From contig JAJUHR010000143.1 of assembly GCA_029267795.1 (NCBI GenBank), positions 1 to 5,446 of the forward strand: a stretch of DNA of 5,446 bases, read 5' to 3'. The stretch is from Planctomycetota bacterium (GTDB lineage Bacteria > Planctomycetota > Phycisphaerae > Phycisphaerales > Phycisphaeraceae). Positions 1-5,446 of the stretch are shown piece after piece (within the stretch, counting starts at the first letter, position 1; every line of letters starts with the position of its first letter). The notes beneath the pieces were generated by a model. The model saw only the letters and a list, made by a program, of their open reading frames with translations, searched no databases and was not told the origin of the DNA. Made by a program: the position numbers and the translations under genes.

Positions 1-1
1 G

Positions 2-307
2 TTGACCGCCATCAGCCTGGAGGTGTGTGGGACCACGTGCCTGAAGCTTTCCCAGGGCATGACCCGGCTCGTGCCGACGGTGTTGGTGTTCGTTTTTTAT
101 GCCGGCAGCTTCTGGTCCCTGGCGATGGCGCTGAAGCGGATTGACATCGGGGTGGCGTACGCGATCTGGGCGGGGCTGGGGACCGCGGCGATCGCGGTGA
201 TCGGCTGGGCGTTCTTCCAAGAGACATTCACGGTCTTGAAGGTGCTGTGCATTGGGCTGATCATCGCTAGCGTCGTGGGCTTGAGGCTGCAAACGAAAAC
301 AGGCTGA
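2..307 (+). CDS. SMR family multidrug efflux protein (EmrE/Qac-type), 5' partial
   Basis: This is an inner-membrane proton-coupled antiporter of the small multidrug resistance family, which exports lipophilic cations as an antiparallel dimer. The visible 101 codons align with E. coli EmrE at a constant offset of 7: E7 matches the essential proton/substrate Glu14, Y33 matches Tyr40, Y53 matches Tyr60 and W56 matches Trp63. The motifs EVCGTT, GSFW and GVAYAIWAGLG are family hallmarks. Four hydrophobic segments are expected; three are intact here (about residues 24-44, 50-72 and 77-96), and the first is cut. About seven N-terminal residues therefore lie beyond the window, and the TTG at base 2 is probably an internal Leu codon, not the start. 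The GVAYAIWAGLG motif fits the Qac/EmrE branch better than the guanidinium exporter (Gdx/SugE) branch, but substrate cannot be read from sequence. The TGA stop directly abuts the valS GTG start. Confidence 0.9.
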   Translation: MTAISLEVCGTTCLKLSQGMTRLVPTVLVFVFYAGSFWSLAMALKRIDIGVAYAIWAGLGTAAIAVIGWAFFQETFTVLKVLCIGLIIASVVGLRLQTKTG

Positions 308-3418
<3,111 letters not shown>

Positions 3419-3435
3419 GGGGCGGTTCGGCACCC

Positions 3436-4209
3436 ATGCCCCGGTTCAAGGATCAAGCCATCTGCATCCGTCTGCTGGACTGGTCGGAGACCAGCCAGAT
3501 CGTCGCGTTGCTCACTCAGCAGCACGGTAAAATCCGCGGGCTAGCGAAGGGGTCCAAACGGACCAGCCCGGGGGCTGTGGCGCGGTTCAGCGGCGGCATC
3601 GAGCTGCTGACCCTCGGGCAGGTGGTGGGCGTGACCAAGCCGTCGACCGAGCTGGCGACCCTCACCGAGTGGGACCTGCAGAATCCCTACTGGCACTTAA
3701 GGCGAGACTTGGCCGCCCAGCGGCTGGGCTTGTACGCGGCGGACTTGGCGGGCGCGTTCCTGGCTGACCACGATCCACACCCGAAGGTGTTCGACGCTCT
3801 GCAGGCGTTCCTGGAAGCGCTGGCGGAACCGGCACGCCACCAGGCCGCTCTGCTTGCGTTTCAGTGGCAGTTGCTGGAGGACTGTGGGTATCGGCCGCAG
3901 CTGCAGCGCGACGCGCGAAGTGGTGAGCCACTGGCGGAACAACGCGCCTACACATTCGATGCACGAACTGGGGGACTGGTCGCGGGGGGGCATCAGGCGT
4001 CCTCCGCTCGGCGTGGCGTCTGGCGGGTCCGACACGAAACGATCCGGGTATTGCGGGCTGTAGCCGGGGGCGTTGATCCTGTATCTGTGGAGCTCCCGTT
4101 CGACCCCGAGGCCGTTGCTCGCGCGAACCGGCTGCTATGCGTTTATGCCCGCGCGATCCTGGACCGGCAGCTGCCGACGATGCCTTTTGTGCTCAAGGGA
4201 CAAGGGTAG
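3436..4209 (+). CDS. recO: DNA repair protein RecO
   Basis: RecO works with RecR (and often RecF) to load RecA onto SSB-coated single-stranded DNA at gaps, and it anneals complementary strands. The 257-residue product has the family layout: an N-terminal OB fold (about 1-80) starting with the typical FKDQAICIRLLDWSETSQIV and HGKIRGLAKGSKR, then a helical domain (about 85-240) with FQWQLLEDCGYRP near 142-154. The usual length is about 230-270 residues. Many RecO proteins carry four zinc-binding cysteines after this LxxxGxxP region. Here the corresponding stretch (RDARSGEP, then TGGLVAGGH) has none, so zinc binding seems lost, as in E. coli RecO. ATG 3436 begins the conserved N-terminus; the open frame continues far upstream only inside valS, so that extension is not coding. 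An AAGGGG at 3417-3422 could serve as a rather distant ribosome site. Spacing suggests co-transcription with valS. Confidence 0.93.
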   Translation: MPRFKDQAICIRLLDWSETSQIVALLTQQHGKIRGLAKGSKRTSPGAVARFSGGIELLTLGQVVGVTKPSTELATLTEWDLQNPYWHLRRDLAAQRLGLYAADLAGAFLADHDPHPKVFDALQAFLEALAEPARHQAALLAFQWQLLEDCGYRPQLQRDARSGEPLAEQRAYTFDARTGGLVAGGHQASSARRGVWRVRHETIRVLRAVAGGVDPVSVELPFDPEAVARANRLLCVYARAILDRQLPTMPFVLKGQG

Positions 4210-4211
4210 AA

Positions 4212-4259
4212 TGGGTACTGCCTCCGAATCCGGGTTTTGCCCCCTACCCACTGTTTTTT
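4212..4259 (+). terminator. possible weak intrinsic terminator after recO
   Basis: Directly after the recO stop, TGGGTA (4212-4217) pairs perfectly with TACCCA (4245-4250), and a short inner GGG/CCC pair (4232-4234 with 4241-4243) can form within the loop. A run of six T (4254-4259) follows three bases later. The outer stem is only 6 bp with a 27-base loop, so folding would be weak. A second register, GGGTAG (4204-4209, covering the recO stop) with CTACCC (4244-4249), competes with the first. The place is right for ending a valS-recO transcript, but this is inference. Confidence 0.3.
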
Positions 4260-4286
4260 GGCGTCGGTCGCGTCGGTCGCTACGAT
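4258..4286 (+). promoter_or_regulatory. candidate sigma70-type promoter upstream of nuoC
   Basis: TTGGCG (4258-4263; 4 of 6 matches to TTGACA) and TACGAT (4281-4286; 4 of 6 to TATAAT) stand 17 bases apart, the optimal spacing. Initiation would fall near 4293, leaving a leader of about 15-30 bases depending on whether nuoC starts at 4307 or 4322. The spacer is made almost wholly of a 9-base direct repeat. Neither hexamer is strong and chance matches are common, so support comes mainly from position in the only sizeable gap before nuoC. Confidence 0.35.
4262..4280. repeat. 9-base tandem direct repeat
   Basis: The unit CGTCGGTCG occurs twice head to tail (4262-4270 and 4271-4279), with the pattern running one base on at each side (4261-4280). 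It sits in the recO-nuoC gap and fills the spacer of the candidate promoter. Two copies could have arisen by slippage, or could bind a regulator; nothing in the sequence decides between these. Confidence 0.7.
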
Positions 4287-4306
4287 AAACACGCCACGAA
4301 CCTACA

Positions 4307-4837
4307 GTGAGTGAATCCGCTATGACCCCCGTTCAGATCGCTGAGTTGCTCAAGTCGAAGTTCGGTCCGGCCGTCACCGAATCGCTGCCGCAGGACAAGC
4401 ACCCGCGGGTGCACACGACGGGGGGGCATTGGCGGGCGATCGCGGAGTTCCTCCGGGGCGAACCCTCACTGGATTTCGACTGGCTGGGGTGCCTGACCGC
4501 GGTGGACTACGTGGCGGATAACCAGCTGTGCGCCGTGTACGACCTATACTCGACCACGCAGCGGCACTGGTTCGCGGTGAAGGTGTTCGTCGACCGCGAT
4601 CGTCCGCACATCCCTTCGGTTATGGATATCTGGCCCGCTGCCGATTGGCACGAGCGCGAGGCGTACGACTTGATGGGCATCGTGTTCGATGGGCACAGCG
4701 ACCTGCGGCGGATCCTGCTGCCCGAGGACTGGGTGGGCCACCCGCTCCGCAAGGACTATCGGTTCCCGCGGGAGTACCACGGCATCCCCGGCACGACCGA
4801 GCTGGACTGGCAGCAGCAGCCAGAATACCCCGTCTGA
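4307..4837 (+). CDS. nuoC: NADH-quinone oxidoreductase subunit C (complex I 30 kDa subunit)
   Basis: NuoC is a peripheral-arm subunit of respiratory complex I. It sits beside NuoD and NuoB close to the quinone site and has no cofactor of its own. The 176-residue product has the diagnostic 30 kDa subunit signature EREAYDLMGIVFDGH (116-130) followed by RRILLPEDWVGHPLRKDY (134-151). Upstream is the usual alpha/beta domain, including FDWLGCLTAVDY (57-68) and HWFAVKVFVDRD (87-98). The length suits a stand-alone NuoC, not a NuoCD fusion. Two starts are possible: GTG 4307, or ATG 4322 five codons later, which looks slightly better because GTGAGTGA lies ahead of it and the first conserved-looking residues follow it. 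No nuoA, nuoB or nuoD flanks it here, which is unusual because these genes normally form one operon. The short C-terminal tail after HGIPGTTELDW ends in QQQPEYPV. Confidence 0.93.
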   Translation: MSESAMTPVQIAELLKSKFGPAVTESLPQDKHPRVHTTGGHWRAIAEFLRGEPSLDFDWLGCLTAVDYVADNQLCAVYDLYSTTQRHWFAVKVFVDRDRPHIPSVMDIWPAADWHEREAYDLMGIVFDGHSDLRRILLPEDWVGHPLRKDYRFPREYHGIPGTTELDWQQQPEYPV

Positions 4838-4838
4838 A

Positions 4839-4875
4839 CCCCCGGAAGCTCCCCGGAAACACCCCCTGGAAAACG
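4839..4875. repeat. imperfect C-rich tandem repeat downstream of nuoC
   Basis: Just after the nuoC stop, three degenerate units follow each other: CCCCCGGAAGCT (4839-4850), CCCCGGAAACA (4851-4861) and CCCCCTGGAAAACG (4862-4875), then another C-rich run. Each has a block of C followed by GGAA. The plus strand is strongly C-biased across this stretch. No stable hairpin with a T tract is visible, so I do not call it a terminator. It may be simple slippage-derived sequence. Confidence 0.45.
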
Positions 4876-4945
4876 CCCCGCCCCCTTGTCCAGTACCACA
4901 TCGGAGCTTTGTTCAGCACTCCCGCCCGCCTGGCCGCGCCGGGGA

Positions 4946-4951
4946 TATGAT
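4946..4951 (+). promoter_or_regulatory. candidate -10 element upstream of the receiver-like gene
   Basis: TATGAT matches the TATAAT consensus at 5 of 6 positions and ends 11 bases before ATG 4963. Transcription starting about 7 bases downstream would leave a leader of only about 5 bases, so translation would be leaderless or nearly so. This agrees with the lack of a ribosome binding site before this ATG. No matching -35 hexamer lies at the usual distance in this very C/G-rich stretch, so the call is weak. Confidence 0.3.
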
Positions 4952-4962
4952 GGCGCATCAGC

Positions 4963-5340
4963 ATGGTGGTGTATTGCTGCTCAGACCTGATCTTCGCGAC
5001 CAAGATCGGCTCGACCGCCGAGGCTCTAGGGGTCCCCAGCCGGCCGGCGCGTGACGCGGCAGCGCTGGCCAATCGTCTAGACCGCGTGAACGATGGGAAG
5101 CTCAACGAGCCGGTTACCGCGGTGCTCGTCGACCTGGGCCTGGGCGAGGCGGGGCTGGGCCTGATCCGGCAGACCAAGGAGCACGACGCGTCGATCCCCG
5201 TGGTGGCGTTCGGTTCGCACGCGGCAACGGAGCAGCTGCACGCTGCCCGCGAGCACGGGGCGGACTTTGTCCTGTCGCGCAGCCAATTCACCGCCAACCT
5301 GCCGGTGATCCTGGAGCGTTTTAGTGGGAAACCGGTGTGA
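4963..5340 (+). CDS. small degenerate receiver-like (CheY-fold) protein
   Basis: The 125-residue product looks like a single receiver domain with no output domain. VTAVLVDLGLGEAGLGLIRQ (51-70) matches the beta3-loop of response regulators, placing D57 at the phospho-acceptor position. IPVVAFGSH (78-86) and AAREHGADFVLSRSQF (94-109) match beta4 and beta5. Several switch residues are missing: the acidic pair after beta1 is replaced by CCSD (5-8), the Thr/Ser ending beta4 is Gly84, and the Lys-Pro after beta5 is Ser-Arg (105-106). Phosphorylation in the usual way is therefore doubtful, and it may be a pseudo-receiver that binds partners. ATG 4963 is the first usable start because an in-frame TGA lies at 4948-4950; GTG 4966 is an alternative. 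There is no ribosome binding site. No histidine kinase is next to it, and its partner is unknown. Confidence 0.75.
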   Translation: MVVYCCSDLIFATKIGSTAEALGVPSRPARDAAALANRLDRVNDGKLNEPVTAVLVDLGLGEAGLGLIRQTKEHDASIPVVAFGSHAATEQLHAAREHGADFVLSRSQFTANLPVILERFSGKPV

Positions 5341-5387
5341 GCGGGTGAGGTGGAAACTCGCGGTATTTAGGGATGGTTTTCCTGCCT

Positions 5388-5446
5388 TTACCCCTGCGGC
5401 ATGTCGACCACGCGGATGCACACGGGCGTACCCTGGATCACGTCCA
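5388..5446 (-). CDS. probable C-terminal end of an unidentified minus-strand gene
   Basis: Read on the minus strand from the window edge, 18 open codons end at TAA (plus positions 5388-5390) and encode DVIQGTPVCIRVVDMPQG. Third positions are G or C in 17 of 18 codons, as in the other genes of this window, and the alternating hydrophobic pattern looks like real protein. It would converge on the receiver-like gene, leaving a 47-base gap. I do not recognise the family, and 18 residues are too few to name one. The competing reading is a plus-strand gene starting at ATG 5401 (MSTTRMHTGVPWITS), which is also open to the edge and has similarly high GC3, so the call is tentative. Confidence 0.4.
   Translation of the reverse strand, partial: DVIQGTPVCIRVVDMPQG

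Noticed and set aside
2..4. TTG as the true start of the SMR gene
   Set aside because: Starting there would leave only six residues before the essential glutamate and remove half of the first membrane helix; family members have about 13. A cut gene is the simpler reading.
4528..4950. Plus-strand open frame running from inside nuoC into the following gap
   Set aside because: It is out of frame with the conserved NuoC signature and is Ala/Arg/Pro-rich with no family features, so it reads as a shadow frame.
4620..5297. Minus-strand open frame of 225 codons covering the nuoC end, the gap and the receiver-like gene
   Set aside because: It overlaps two better-supported plus-strand genes. The predicted protein is Arg/Ser/Pro/Ala-rich and shows no recognisable motif.
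5359..5398. Possible stem CGCGG with CTGCG after the receiver-like gene
   Set aside because: It has only five pairs, one of them G-T, a loop of about 30 bases and no suitable T tract. Too weak for a terminator call.

Overview
The window reads as ordinary chromosomal DNA from a GC-rich bacterium. Genes are close-packed on the plus strand, with third codon positions about 80-95% G/C in the coding stretches I sampled. A planctomycete relative (possibly Phycisphaerae-like) is my best guess. It rests mainly on the valyl-tRNA synthetase, which carries two extra segments in its catalytic half that I associate from memory with planctomycete ValRS (for example the LALRAMAPEQ stretch). I have no database search behind that.

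Layout from left to right: (1) the 3' end of a small multidrug resistance (SMR, EmrE/Qac-type) efflux gene, cut by the window edge; (2) valS, full length, whose GTG start directly follows the SMR stop codon; (3) recO, 17 bases after valS; (4) a 97-base gap with a possible weak terminator and a possible sigma70-type promoter; (5) nuoC, a complex I subunit, standing alone; (6) a 125-base C-rich gap; (7) a small degenerate receiver-like protein, possibly read from a near-leaderless transcript; (8) at the right edge, probably the last codons of a gene on the minus strand, convergent with the receiver gene.

The first three genes look like one transcription unit by spacing (0 and 17 bases), joining efflux, translation and recombinational repair with no obvious shared pathway. 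nuoC and the receiver gene seem to have their own upstream signals. I found no new multi-gene system, mobile element, CRISPR array or RNA gene. The points most worth a second look are an internal valS segment of about 230 bases with clearly different base and codon use, the isolated nuoC without nuoA, B or D beside it, the RecO without zinc cysteines, and the degenerate receiver.
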